NCBI GenBank assembly: GCA_963729295.1 | Contig: CAVSNJ010000004.1 | Span: 62,001 to 126,000 of the forward strand | DNA from: DATJLY01 sp963729295 | Lineage (GTDB): Bacteria > Pseudomonadota > Alphaproteobacteria > ATCC43930 > CGMCC-115725 | Length of the DNA stretch: 64,000 nt | Reading direction: 5' to 3' | Shown here: piece by piece, positions 21,195 to 28,829 of the stretch | How positions within the stretch are numbered: the stretch's first letter is position 1 | How the letters are laid out: every line of letters starts with the position of its first letter | Notes under the pieces: generated by a model | What the model was told of the DNA's origin: nothing | Seen by the model: the letters and a program-made list of their open reading frames with translations, nothing else | Databases searched by the model: none | Program-made: the position numbers and the translations under genes

Positions 21195-21650
21195 ATGCGC
21201 GATGCCGCCGCGCTCGCGCGCGCCGCACTCGCCGCCTTCGCCAGCGGCGACACGGCCGATGCCGAAAGCTTCATCGCGCCGAGTTATGCGAATCTCGAAA
21301 GCGCGGACCGCTCGGAGGCGCGCGGCGCGGACGAGTTCCGCGCGACGGTCGCCTGGATCCACCGCTCGTTCGCGGATTTGCGCTACGAGGAAGTGGCGAT
21401 CCTCGCCGACGAAGCGCAGGTCATCGCCTGGGCGGTCCTGCACGGGCGGCATGTCCGCCCCTTCTTCGGCGTTCCCGCCGACGGGCGCAGCTTCGCGGTC
21501 GAGCAGGTGCATCTCTTCCGCTGCGCGGCCGGGCGCCTCACCGGGCACCGCGCGGTGCGCGACGATCTGCGCCTGCTCCTCCGGCTCGGAGCGAGGATCG
21601 TCCTGCCCGACGGCAGCAAGCTGCCGGTGCATCACCGCGCCGCCCCCTGA
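21195..21650 (+). CDS. NTF2-like (SnoaL/ketosteroid-isomerase fold) protein
   Basis: This 151-residue cytosolic protein has the cone-shaped NTF2-like pattern: an N-terminal helix ARAALAAFASGDTADAESFI, then YANLESADRSEARGADEF, and strands around DEAQVIAWAVLHGRHVRPF and GRSFAVEQVHLFRC. SnoaL-like members are cyclases, isomerases or ligand-binding proteins. ATG 21195 is taken as start; a GTG at 21189 overlapping the yccF stop is an alternative. It is the last gene of the psp operon. No specific function is deducible. Confidence 0.7.
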   Translation: MRDAAALARAALAAFASGDTADAESFIAPSYANLESADRSEARGADEFRATVAWIHRSFADLRYEEVAILADEAQVIAWAVLHGRHVRPFFGVPADGRSFAVEQVHLFRCAAGRLTGHRAVRDDLRLLLRLGARIVLPDGSKLPVHHRAAP

Positions 21651-21656
21651 CCCGCC

Positions 21657-22043
21657 TCAGCGCGAGTGCAGCGCGCCCGAATTCGCCGCGTAGTGCAGAT
21701 GGACGGCGAGGCAGCGGTGGAACGCGGTCGGCCCGCGCCCGTCCTTGCCGGGCGCCACCGCGATGGGCGCCGGCGCGCGGGCGGCGATCGGAGAGTGCGG
21801 CGCGGGCGGTGCTGCCCAGATGCGCGTCCAGGCGCGCTCGTGCATGAAGTACCAGCCGGTCTTGGTCAGCGCCTCGATCCCGACGATCGAGCCGGCCCAT
21901 GTCCAGCTATGCGTGACGATGAGGCTGATGACGAACGAGTCGAGCGTCGCGAAGAGGCGCCAGCTCAAGGTCTTGGCCATGGAGCGGTGCCATGGCCGCA
22001 TGGCGCGCCGCCGCGCAAACGGGATGACGATGTCGACGATCAA
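21657..22043 (-). CDS. DUF2061 membrane protein
   Basis: This protein of up to 128 residues contains the DUF2061 core KTLSWRLFATLDSFVISLIV and GIEALTKTGWYFMHERAW, which form two membrane helices. The domain occurs alone or fused to adenylylsulfate kinase and its function is unknown. The Ala/Pro-rich C-terminal tail (about residues 75-128) is poorly conserved in composition and could be extra. Start alternatives at 22001 and 21980 would keep the whole core. It converges with the psp operon (6 bp from the NTF2-like gene). Confidence 0.75.
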   Translation of the reverse strand: MIVDIVIPFARRRAMRPWHRSMAKTLSWRLFATLDSFVISLIVTHSWTWAGSIVGIEALTKTGWYFMHERAWTRIWAAPPAPHSPIAARAPAPIAVAPGKDGRGPTAFHRCLAVHLHYAANSGALHSR

Positions 22044-22189
22044 CCTATCCCCCGCAGAATCCTAGCGGAGGGTCCTTCGTGCCATGTCTGTCAAAATTGG
22101 CGCGGGCGTTTTTCGGGGAAGCGCCCGTGTCGCCGAGCGCGGTCCTTCGGCCCAGGGTGCGATCCAATCAGGTGGCGTCATTTTGAGTT

Positions 22190-22274
22190 CGTCATGGCCG
22201 GGCTTGTCCCGGCCATCCACGATTTTTTGCGAATTGAACGCGTGGATGCCGGGCACAGGGCCGGGCATGACGAC
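22190..22274. repeat. Intergenic inverted repeat of Rhizobiales/Rhodospirillales type
   Basis: Arms CGTCATGGCCGGGC...GGCCATCCACG (22190-22220) and CGTGGATGCCGGGC...CCGGGCATGACG (22240-22273) are imperfect reverse complements around an AT-rich loop. This motif is very common between genes in alphaproteobacterial genomes. It fills most of the 22044-22308 gap, where no gene is seen. Confidence 0.85.
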
Positions 22275-22308
22275 GGAGCAACCGATTCCACTTGGAACAG
22301 AAACCGCT

Positions 22309-22524
22309 CTAGCGGACGATCTCGAACTCGCGCTGGATGACCGTCATCGCCTCCTCGTAGGAGAAGGCTTCGCGCACCTCGGCCGAGAAATTGATGATGT
22401 CGTTCGGATGCCAGCCATGCGCCTGCGCGACCGTCTCGCAGGTTTGCAGCCGCCGCCAGATGTTGGCGCTGTCGAAGGCGACGCGGGGACGTGTCAGGAC
22501 CGGAGCCATCGGATTCTCACACAA
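22309..22524 (-). CDS. Small conserved-looking hypothetical protein
   Basis: This 71-codon frame has a protein-like composition, with Trp, His, Asn and Phe spread through it: RPRVAFDSANIWRRLQTC, then AHGWHPNDIINFSAEVREAF and EAMTVIQREFEIV. It is likely alpha-helical and soluble. The start is ATG 22524, or ATG 22509 after five residues. It is divergent from the PLD nuclease gene, and the shared 22525-22621 promoter region carries the candidate LexA box, so it too might be SOS-controlled. I do not recognise a family. Confidence 0.55.
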   Translation of the reverse strand: MCENPMAPVLTRPRVAFDSANIWRRLQTCETVAQAHGWHPNDIINFSAEVREAFSYEEAMTVIQREFEIVR

Positions 22525-22591
22525 CGGTTCTCCTTATATGCGGTTCCGATGGTCAACGGATCCCTTCGTCGCAACATGAAATCTTGTTTAT

Positions 22592-22606
22592 GTTCATGTT
22601 TTGTTC
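22592..22606. promoter_or_regulatory. Candidate LexA (SOS) box
   Basis: GTTCATGTTTTGTTC fits exactly the alphaproteobacterial LexA operator GTTC-N7-GTTC. It ends 15 bp before the ATG of the PLD nuclease gene, in an AT-rich segment where the promoter would lie, and is also in the upstream region of the divergent small gene. LexA control is inference from the motif. Confidence 0.6.
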
Positions 22607-22621
22607 TAGCCTGCCGAAACG

Positions 22622-23152
22622 ATGCGCGCGGCCGTCAAAGCGGGATTTCTGGCGCTCGCCGTGCTGCCGTGTGCCGAGGCCGAGGGCCCGGCGCCGGTCG
22701 GCGCGGCGGACGTGTGCTTCACGCTCGCGGGCGAGGATTGCGGCGCCTTCGCCGTGGCGCGGATCGATGCGGCGCGGCGCACGCTCCTGGTCCAGGCCTA
22801 TAATTTCACCGAGCCGCGCATCGTAGCATCCGTGATCGCGGCGGCGCGGCGCGGCGTCGCCGTCACCGTGCTGGTCGACAAGATCACGGCTTCCCAGCGC
22901 GGCGAGGGGGTCGATGATGTCGCCGCCTCCGGCATCCCGACCTTCGTCGATTGGAGCCCGCGCATCGCCCACAACAAGGTGATGGTGATCGACGGCGAGA
23001 TCGTGCTGACCGGCTCCTTCAACTGGACGGTCAGCGCCGAGCGCGTCAATGCCGAGAACCTGCTGGCGCTGCGCTCGCCGGCGCTCGCCGCCTTCTACGC
23101 CGCGAATTTCGCCCGCCGCCGCGCCGCCTCGACGGCTTACGCGCGGGAGTGA
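22622..23152 (+). CDS. Secreted PLD-family nuclease/phospholipase (Nuc type, single HKD)
   Basis: This 176-residue protein has an N-terminal hydrophobic signal-like segment (VKAGFLALAVLPCAEAEG) and one phospholipase-D HKD motif. The motif is H117-x-K119-x4-D124 followed by G131-S-x-N134 (HNKVMVIDGEIVLTGSFNW). Proteins with one HKD act as dimers; the Nuc/NucT subgroup are periplasmic or membrane-attached endonucleases with little sequence specificity. Codons 131 to the stop are duplicated at 23862-24002, on the far side of higBA. A GTTC-N7-GTTC box lies just upstream, so DNA-damage induction is plausible. Whether DNA or lipid is the substrate cannot be told. Confidence 0.85.
   Translation: MRAAVKAGFLALAVLPCAEAEGPAPVGAADVCFTLAGEDCGAFAVARIDAARRTLLVQAYNFTEPRIVASVIAAARRGVAVTVLVDKITASQRGEGVDDVAASGIPTFVDWSPRIAHNKVMVIDGEIVLTGSFNWTVSAERVNAENLLALRSPALAAFYAANFARRRAASTAYARE
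23012..23152 (+). repeat. Direct repeat copy A (3' end of the PLD gene)
   Basis: This 141-bp segment encodes the last 46 residues and stop of the PLD protein (from G131). It recurs at 23862-24002 in the same orientation with only scattered base changes; 44 of 46 encoded residues are identical. The two copies bracket higBA. Confidence 0.9.
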
Positions 23153-23162
23153 GGAAATCGCT

Positions 23163-23472
23163 TCACGCCGCGGCACCGAGCGGCTTCGCGCGTTCGATCC
23201 GCTTGCGCTCGCGGGGGCTGTTCATCGCCTCCCACAGATCGCTGCGCCGCTGCACGTTCAGCCAGAAATCGGGGCTGTTGCCGGAACACGCGGGCGAGGA
23301 TGAGCGCGGTCGCCGCCGTCACGTTCCGCCGGTCGTTGCACAACTCGTTGACATGCTTGCGCTGAACGCCCATCGCCTCGGCCAACGCCGCCTGCGTCAA
23401 CCCCATGGGCCGCAGGAACTCCTCGACCAGGATTTCGCCGACCGTGGCCGGCTTGCGCTTCGTCGTCAGCAT
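23163..23472 (-). pseudogene. higA: HigA-type antitoxin, +1 frameshifted
   Basis: From ATG 23472 the frame reads MLTTKRKPATVGEILVEEF, then the HTH LTQAALAEAMGVQRKHVNEL, and NVTAATALILARVF, all typical HigA. At about 23281 an extra base breaks the frame. The other frame continues with the expected HigA C-terminus: SPDFWLNVQRRSDLWEAMN and a tail ending AKPLGAAA at a TGA (23163-23165). Reading on in the original frame gives an unrelated Arg-rich tail (to 23137), so a product with intact DNA-binding domain but wrong C-terminus would be made. In this family the antitoxin both represses the operon and neutralises HigB. It is transcribed after higB, as usual for higBA. Confidence 0.85.
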
Positions 23473-23480
23473 GGTTCGCC

Positions 23481-23777
23481 TCATCTGTAGCTGTGGCCGT
23501 CGAGATAGACGCCTTCTGCCTCGCCGCGGCGGCCGTGCCACCGGAAGACCAGCCGCCATTGCCTGTTCACTCGGATCGAATGGAACTCCGCCAGGTTGCC
23601 GCGCAGCTTCTCGAAATGATTGCTGGGCGGAATGCGCAAGTCCTGATCGGTCGTCGCGTCGTCGATCATCTGCAGCTTGCGGAAGAGTCGGCCCTCGAGA
23701 TCGGGCGGGATATACCGGGACCGGGCATCGTCAACGAAGAAGGCGCGCAACCACTCGTCTCGAAAGCTCAGGATCAC
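23481..23777 (-). CDS. higB: HigB-type mRNA interferase toxin
   Basis: This 98-residue RelE-fold toxin begins at GTG 23777 (ILSFRDEWLRAFFVDDARS). It contains the invariant family stretch LFRKLQMIDDATTDQDLR, then PPSNHFEKLRGN, HSIRVNRQWRLVFRW and ends DGHSYR. Basic and aromatic residues of the ribosome-dependent RNase site (R, W, H near the C-terminus) are present, so the toxin looks functional. It precedes higA by 8 bp. Upstream is a palindrome (23802-23820) fit for HigA autoregulation. An intact toxin beside a frameshifted antitoxin is unusual and needs the base call checked. Confidence 0.92.
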   Translation of the reverse strand: MILSFRDEWLRAFFVDDARSRYIPPDLEGRLFRKLQMIDDATTDQDLRIPPSNHFEKLRGNLAEFHSIRVNRQWRLVFRWHGRRGEAEGVYLDGHSYR

Positions 23778-23801
23778 GCCGATGACCCGCTCATGCGTCT
23801 A

Positions 23802-23820
23802 TGTACCACTCTTCGGTACA
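23802..23820. promoter_or_regulatory. Candidate HigA operator
   Basis: Perfect inverted repeat TGTACC-N7-GGTACA, centred about 34 bp upstream of the higB start. Type II antitoxins of the HigA group bind short palindromes overlapping their own promoter, and no other gene here would use this site. Confidence 0.55.
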
Positions 23821-23861
23821 AAAGGCAATCGCTGAAGCCTGATCGGCGCGCTGGTGCTGAG

Positions 23862-24002
23862 GGCTCGTTCAAATGGACTGTGAGCGCCGAGCGCGTCAAT
23901 GCCGAGAATCTGCTGGCGCTGCGCTCGCCGGCGCTCGCCGCCTTCTACGCCGAGAATTTCGCCCGCCGCCGCGCCGCCTCGACCGCTTACGCGCGCGAGT
24001 GA
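23862..24002 (+). repeat. Direct repeat copy B (orphan PLD 3' end)
   Basis: A 141-bp near-copy of 23012-23152: G-S-F-K-W-T-V then the same 39 residues to TAYARE and stop, with only N134K and one A-to-E change. It has no start codon or upstream part of the gene, so it is a fragment. It lies immediately upstream of the higB promoter region. Confidence 0.9.
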
Positions 24003-24051
24003 CGACGTTAGGTTGGCGAGACAAGGAAAATGGCGTTTAGCAAGTTGATAT

Positions 24052-25068
24052 ATGTTGGTGCTCGGAGTCAACATCGGGAGAATGCGGAACTTCCTAACTT
24101 TTTGGCGCGCGTGCTTACGCGAAGGAGCGCACGGGAGCGCTCCCTTCGCAAACGATTGGCAATGGGTGATCGGCAACCCCACAATCGCAGCGCTGGGTCC
24201 AACGCTGCTCGTATGTGCGGCCAGCATTTTCGGGATCGGTTACGTGAACGCCGACCATCCCATCCTCGGCCCGTTATTGGTGGGGCTAGCCGCATTTGTT
24301 GTCACGTGGGTTGCGACGGTTCTGATTCGCACGCTAGGTGCGGCGCCAAAGCTTTTCAGAGCGCAAGAGATAAGAGCCGACAATGCGGTCTACGACTTGG
24401 AAGAAAGGACCCGCCAGAAGCTAAAGCCCACGTTTGAGGCAAATGATCCGGCATGCGTGATCCCTAATGTGTGCATCGTTCGCGAACGCAGACCTGCCAC
24501 AGAGACGAGTTACGAGTCTTCGCCCTATACCTCCTCTGCGTCCATGATGGTGACCCACCACTTCGACCCGCCAACTCGACTTACGACGCTCGCACCAATG
24601 GCCATGACGAGCTTCTATTCCGATAACGCCCCCATTCACGCCACCTATTACCGAGTAAAAGTTGAAGCAACAGGGACGGAAGTCGTCCTAAGTTGCCACG
24701 GTCGACTAGAATGGATCGAAAAAGATGGAGAAGTCATTTTCTCTGGAAATCCAATCCCTCTTACATTCGCGCCAGCCGAAGCTGCCGACACAATGTCAAA
24801 AACGATCTACCCAGATGGTCCGGAGCATCTAGATTTTCTTGCCATCACGGATTCGAACAGGCTGATTGTGACTTCCCCCCAATTTAGGGGACCAAGCAAC
24901 ATCGATTGGCGGAAGACGCTCGCGCCGGCGGGCACTTATAAATTCCATATACGGATTTTTTCTGACAGCCCCGTCGTTACTTTAGAACCCGTGCTTCATT
25001 GGACCGGAAGTCGCGAAACGTCGGTGATGTCATGTCTGTACAATCGCCAGGAAAATTCCTCATCCTGA
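24052..25068 (+). CDS. Orphan two-helix membrane protein of unknown function
   Basis: This 338-residue protein is encoded in DNA visibly AT-richer, and with different codon choice, than both flanks, suggesting recent acquisition. Two adjacent membrane helices lie near the N-terminus (about 47-97: TIAALGPTLLVCAASIFGIG and LLVGLAAFVVTWVATVLI). A large soluble C-terminal region follows, rich in beta-prone Thr/Val/Ser stretches such as ATYYRVKVEATGTEVVLSC and TYKFHIRIFSDSPVVTLEP, suggesting an immunoglobulin-like beta-sandwich. Start alternatives are 24052 and 24082. I do not recognise a family. It sits between the higBA patch and the hydantoinase operon, the usual kind of place for defence or accessory genes, but nothing proves such a role. 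Confidence 0.7.
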   Translation: MLVLGVNIGRMRNFLTFWRACLREGAHGSAPFANDWQWVIGNPTIAALGPTLLVCAASIFGIGYVNADHPILGPLLVGLAAFVVTWVATVLIRTLGAAPKLFRAQEIRADNAVYDLEERTRQKLKPTFEANDPACVIPNVCIVRERRPATETSYESSPYTSSASMMVTHHFDPPTRLTTLAPMAMTSFYSDNAPIHATYYRVKVEATGTEVVLSCHGRLEWIEKDGEVIFSGNPIPLTFAPAEAADTMSKTIYPDGPEHLDFLAITDSNRLIVTSPQFRGPSNIDWRKTLAPAGTYKFHIRIFSDSPVVTLEPVLHWTGSRETSVMSCLYNRQENSSS

Positions 25069-25103
25069 ACGAAGCGCAAAGCTTTTAGTCGAAGGACGCC
25101 TGA

Positions 25104-26763
25104 TTACCTCCCATACACCTTCGCCGCCGCCTCCGCGCTGACATAGCCATCGGCAACGTCGTTCTTCACCGCCTCTTCGCTGCGCTCGGCGGGCGGGCCA
25201 TAGCCGCCGCCGCCGCTCCTCTCGAAGCGGATCACGTCGCCGGCTTTGAGCGCGCGCGTCTCGATCGGACCCAATTCCTCGGCGCCGGTGCTGCCGGGAT
25301 TGAGCACCACGCGCGAGGCGCGCGGCGAGTGCCCGCCCTCGAGGCCCCAGGCGACGAAGCGATGGTTGGCCGAGCGCACGGTGAGCATGCTGTCTTCCAG
25401 CATCTCATATTCACGCGCGTAGCCCATGCCGCCGCGCTGGCGCCCGGCGCCGGCCGAATCCGGCGACGAGATCGAAGGCGCGCACGCGGATCGGATATTC
25501 GCTTTCGATGATCTCGACCGGCGTGCCCGGCGTGAAGTGGCACATCGCCATCACCATCGGCGTGCCGTCATGCGTCGATGTCCCGCCGAGCGACGTGTTG
25601 AGCAGCTCGTACAGCACCGCGGGCTTGCCGGTGCGCGCCGTGCGATAGCCGATCGAGATCGCGCCCGAGCCGAGGCCCGAAGGCGCGACCGCGCGCGCCG
25701 GGTTGAGCCGGCCCAGCGCCGCCAGCACGATGTTGTAGGTCAGGTGCGCGCTCGGGAAATAATGGTTCACCGTCGCCGGATGGCGCGGGCTGACGACGCG
25801 GCCTTCGGGGATGACGAACTCGACCGCCTCGGTGATCCCGTCATTGACCGGGATGGTCGGATCGCTCGTCGCGAGCACGGCGAGCATCGACACCGCCTTC
25901 GCCGTCGAGGTGACGAGATTGACCGGCCCCAAGGTCTGCGCCGACGAGCCCGAGAAATCGAGCACGAGCCGCGCGCCCGTTTTCTTGGCGCGGACATGGA
26001 AGCGCACGGGCTGGTCCTTCACCGCGCCGTCATGGTCGAGGAAACCCTCGGCCTCGCTCTCGCCGTCGGGCCAGCGCGCGAGCTCGGCGGCAAGGCGCCG
26101 CCCGGCCAGCTCCATCAGGCTCGCCATCACCGCGCGCACCGTCTCGGCGCCATATTCCTCGCACAGCGCCGCAAGCCGCTCGCCGCCGATGCGCGTGGCG
26201 CCCACTTGCGCGCGCAAATCGCCCAGCACGATGTCGGGGATGCGGCTGTTGTTGGCGATGATCGCCTCGACATCCTGGTCGATCCCGTCTTCGCTCTGGA
26301 ACCGCACCGGCGGCAGCAGCAGCCCGTCGTGGAAGATCTCGCGCGCGCCCGCGCCCGACGAGCCCGGCACCAATCCTCCGACATCGGCCTTGTGCGCGAC
26401 GCTGACGCCGAACCCGACGACGCGGCCGCGATGGAAGCACGGGCTCACCGCCACCATGTCGGGAACATGCGAGCTGCCGGCCTTGTAGGGATCGTTGGTG
26501 ATGAAGCTGTCGCCGGGCTTGAGCTGCGCCAGCGGCGTGCGCGCCAGAACCGCCGCGACCGCGAGCCGGTACTGCGCGAAGTGGTACTGGATGCCGCCGC
26601 CGACGATGACGACCCGGCCCGTCTCGTCGGTCAGGCCCGCGGTGCCGTCCTTCGATTCGCGCAGGATCGGCGAATAGCCGCTGTGGTAGAGCACGTATTC
26701 CATGGTCGCCGCCGCCTCGCGCAGCCGGCTTGCCACGACCTCGGTGGTGACGGGATCGATCAT
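25104..26763 (-). pseudogene. hyuB: Hydantoinase/oxoprolinase B subunit, +1 frameshifted
   Basis: ATG 26763 opens MIDPVTTEVVASRLREAAAT and continues as a good HyuB/AcxB-type subunit (VLYHSGYSPILRESKDGTAG, GDSFITNDPYKAGSSHVPD) to ESEYPIRVRAFDLV. At about 25464 an extra base shifts the frame and the original frame ends at 25411. In the other frame the expected PDSAGAGRQRGGMGYAREYE follows and runs to KVYGR and a stop at 25104. Without the extra base the protein would have about 550 residues, normal for the family. HyuA/HyuB pairs hydrolyse hydantoins or 5-oxoproline with ATP. It overlaps hyuA by 4 bases (ATGA). The product may be inactive, or the extra base may be an error. Confidence 0.85.
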
Positions 26764-28811
26764 GTGTCCTCGATGACCAGAAGTCCGAACGGATCGACGC
26801 GGGCATCCTGGCCCGCGAGCACGATCGTGGTGGCGTCGAACTGCGCCACGATCGCGGGGCCGGCGATGCGGTCGCCGGGCAATAGCTTCGCGCGGTCATA
26901 GATCATGGCGGGGGAAGAGCGGTCGCGCTCGAGATCATAGAGCGGGCGCTCGCCCAAAATAGCGCGCGCGGGGTTGCCGTCGCCCGCTGGCAGGCGCTGG
27001 GCGTGAAAGCGCGGCACCTCGATCTCGGCCTGCACGCGAAACGTGACGATTTCGGCGTCTTCCCGCGGCGCCGACTGGCCATAGACCCGGCCGTGGAGGG
27101 CGTCGAAATCCGCCTTCAGCGCCGCGCGGGTGGTCTCCTTCTTGGATTCCACGGCAAGAGTATATCCCTGGTGCGGATAGCGCAGATCCAACAGCCGCGT
27201 CAGCCGCACCGACGCTGCCGCGAATCCCTCCTCGCGCGCCTCGGCGAGCGCCGCGTCCTCGAGCGCCGCGAACAGCTCTCTCATGCGTTCCTCCGGGAAC
27301 CGGCTCAGAACGCCCATTTCCGAGCGCAGGTAGGAATGACGCACGGCGGTTTGCAGCATGCCGATGGCGCAGTTGATGCCCGGATGGGGCGGCACCAGCA
27401 CGGTCGGGATGCCGACGCTCCGTGCCAAGGTGGCGGCGTGAAGCGGCCCCGCGCCGCCGAATGCGACGAGCGCGAACTTGCGCGGATCCTGTCCCTGCTC
27501 GCGCAAGGCAAGGCGCAGATCGACGGCCATCTGCGTATCGACGATGCGCCTGATCCCCTTCGCCGTCGCGATCGCATCGAGGCCGAGCTGCACGCCCAAT
27601 TTTTCCAGTGCGCGCCGCGCCGCTGCCTCGTCGAGCCTGAGCGTGCCCGCGAGCGGCGACGCGCCCGAGAGCGCGCCCAGCACGAGGTTCGCGTCCGTCA
27701 CCGTCGCTTCGGTTCCGCCCTTGCCGTAGCAGGCGGGGCCGGGCACGGACCCGGCGCTCTGCGGCCCGACCTTCAAGAGCCCGTCCTTGCCGAGCGCCGC
27801 GATCGTGCCGCCGCCCGCGCCCAATGTGCGCACGCGCAGCATCGGCGTGCCGATGTCCTGTCCCGCGATCTCGCCTTCCGTCGTCTCGAGCACGCGCCCG
27901 TCGGCGATGACGCTGATGTCGGTGCTGGTGCCGCCCATGTCGAAAGTGACGACGTGATGGCGCGCCGCGTTTTCGGCCAGCGCCGTTCCGGCGATGACGC
28001 CCGCGGCCGGACCCGAGAGCAGCGTCTCGTTCGGATGGCGCGCGCCCGCCGTAAGCCGCGTCAGGCCGCCGTTCGACTGCATGAGATAGAGCTGCGGCGT
28101 CGTGACGCCCGCCGCCGCGAGCCGCTCCGCGAGCCGCATGAGATAGCGCTCGACGCGCGGTCCGACATAGGCGTCGATCGCGGTCGTCGAGAGGCGCGGA
28201 TATTCGCGGATCACCGGCAGCACGGTCGAAGAGAGCGACACGCGCACGCGAGGAGCCTCCTCCGCGATGATGCGCGCCGCCGCCCGCTCATGCGCCGGGT
28301 TGAGGAACGAGAACAGGAAGCACACGGCGATCGCCTCGACGCCCGCCGCCGCGAGCCGCCGCACCCCTTGGCGCAACGCTCCCTCGTCGAGTGGCGTCAG
28401 CACTTTGCCCTCGAAGTCGAGCCGCTCGCTCGCCTCCTCGGTCAGGCGCTGCGGCACCAGGAGCGGCGGCTTGCGGTAGAACGTGTCGAGGAGGTCGCTG
28501 CCGTGCGGCTGGCTCCAGCCGCGCGCTTCATAGACGGCGCGAAACCCCTTGGTGATGAGGAGCCCGACTTTGGCGCCGTCGCCCTCGACGAGCGCGTTGG
28601 TCGCGACCGTGGTGCCGTGCACCAGCATCGCGATCTCGTCGGGCGCGATGCCGTCGGCAAAGAGCCGGGCGAGCGCCTCGAGCACCGCCGCCGAAGGATC
28701 GCCCGGCATCGACGGCACCTTGGCAAGCTTGAGCGCGCCCGTCTCCTGCTCGACCGCGACGAGATCGGTGAAGGTGCCGCCGGTGTCGACGCCGACCATC
28801 CACGAAGGCAC
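26760..28811 (-). CDS. hyuA: Hydantoinase/oxoprolinase A subunit (N-methylhydantoinase A type)
   Basis: This 683-residue cytosolic protein of the HyuA family has the N-terminal phosphate-binding start VGVDTGGTFTDLVAVE, then LVHGTTVATNALVEG, a second ATPase element VTFDMGGTSTDISVIADG, and VAFGGAGPLHAATLARSVGI. These mark the acetate/sugar-kinase-like fold. With HyuB it carries out ATP-dependent ring opening of N-methylhydantoin, hydantoin or 5-oxoproline; the substrate cannot be chosen by sequence alone. Length is normal. It follows the MFS transporter by 18 bp and is coupled to hyuB, giving an uptake-and-hydrolysis operon. Confidence 0.93.
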   Translation of the reverse strand: MPSWMVGVDTGGTFTDLVAVEQETGALKLAKVPSMPGDPSAAVLEALARLFADGIAPDEIAMLVHGTTVATNALVEGDGAKVGLLITKGFRAVYEARGWSQPHGSDLLDTFYRKPPLLVPQRLTEEASERLDFEGKVLTPLDEGALRQGVRRLAAAGVEAIAVCFLFSFLNPAHERAAARIIAEEAPRVRVSLSSTVLPVIREYPRLSTTAIDAYVGPRVERYLMRLAERLAAAGVTTPQLYLMQSNGGLTRLTAGARHPNETLLSGPAAGVIAGTALAENAARHHVVTFDMGGTSTDISVIADGRVLETTEGEIAGQDIGTPMLRVRTLGAGGGTIAALGKDGLLKVGPQSAGSVPGPACYGKGGTEATVTDANLVLGALSGASPLAGTLRLDEAAARRALEKLGVQLGLDAIATAKGIRRIVDTQMAVDLRLALREQGQDPRKFALVAFGGAGPLHAATLARSVGIPTVLVPPHPGINCAIGMLQTAVRHSYLRSEMGVLSRFPEERMRELFAALEDAALAEAREEGFAAASVRLTRLLDLRYPHQGYTLAVESKKETTRAALKADFDALHGRVYGQSAPREDAEIVTFRVQAEIEVPRFHAQRLPAGDGNPARAILGERPLYDLERDRSSPAMIYDRAKLLPGDRIAGPAIVAQFDATTIVLAGQDARVDPFGLLVIEDT

Positions 28812-28829
28812 GGCCGGCGTCCTCCGGTC

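Noticed and set aside
23493..24002. Frame running into the PLD fragment as a separate gene
   Set aside because: Its first two-thirds is antisense to higB; only the last 46 codons match PLD and lack a catalytic His/Lys.
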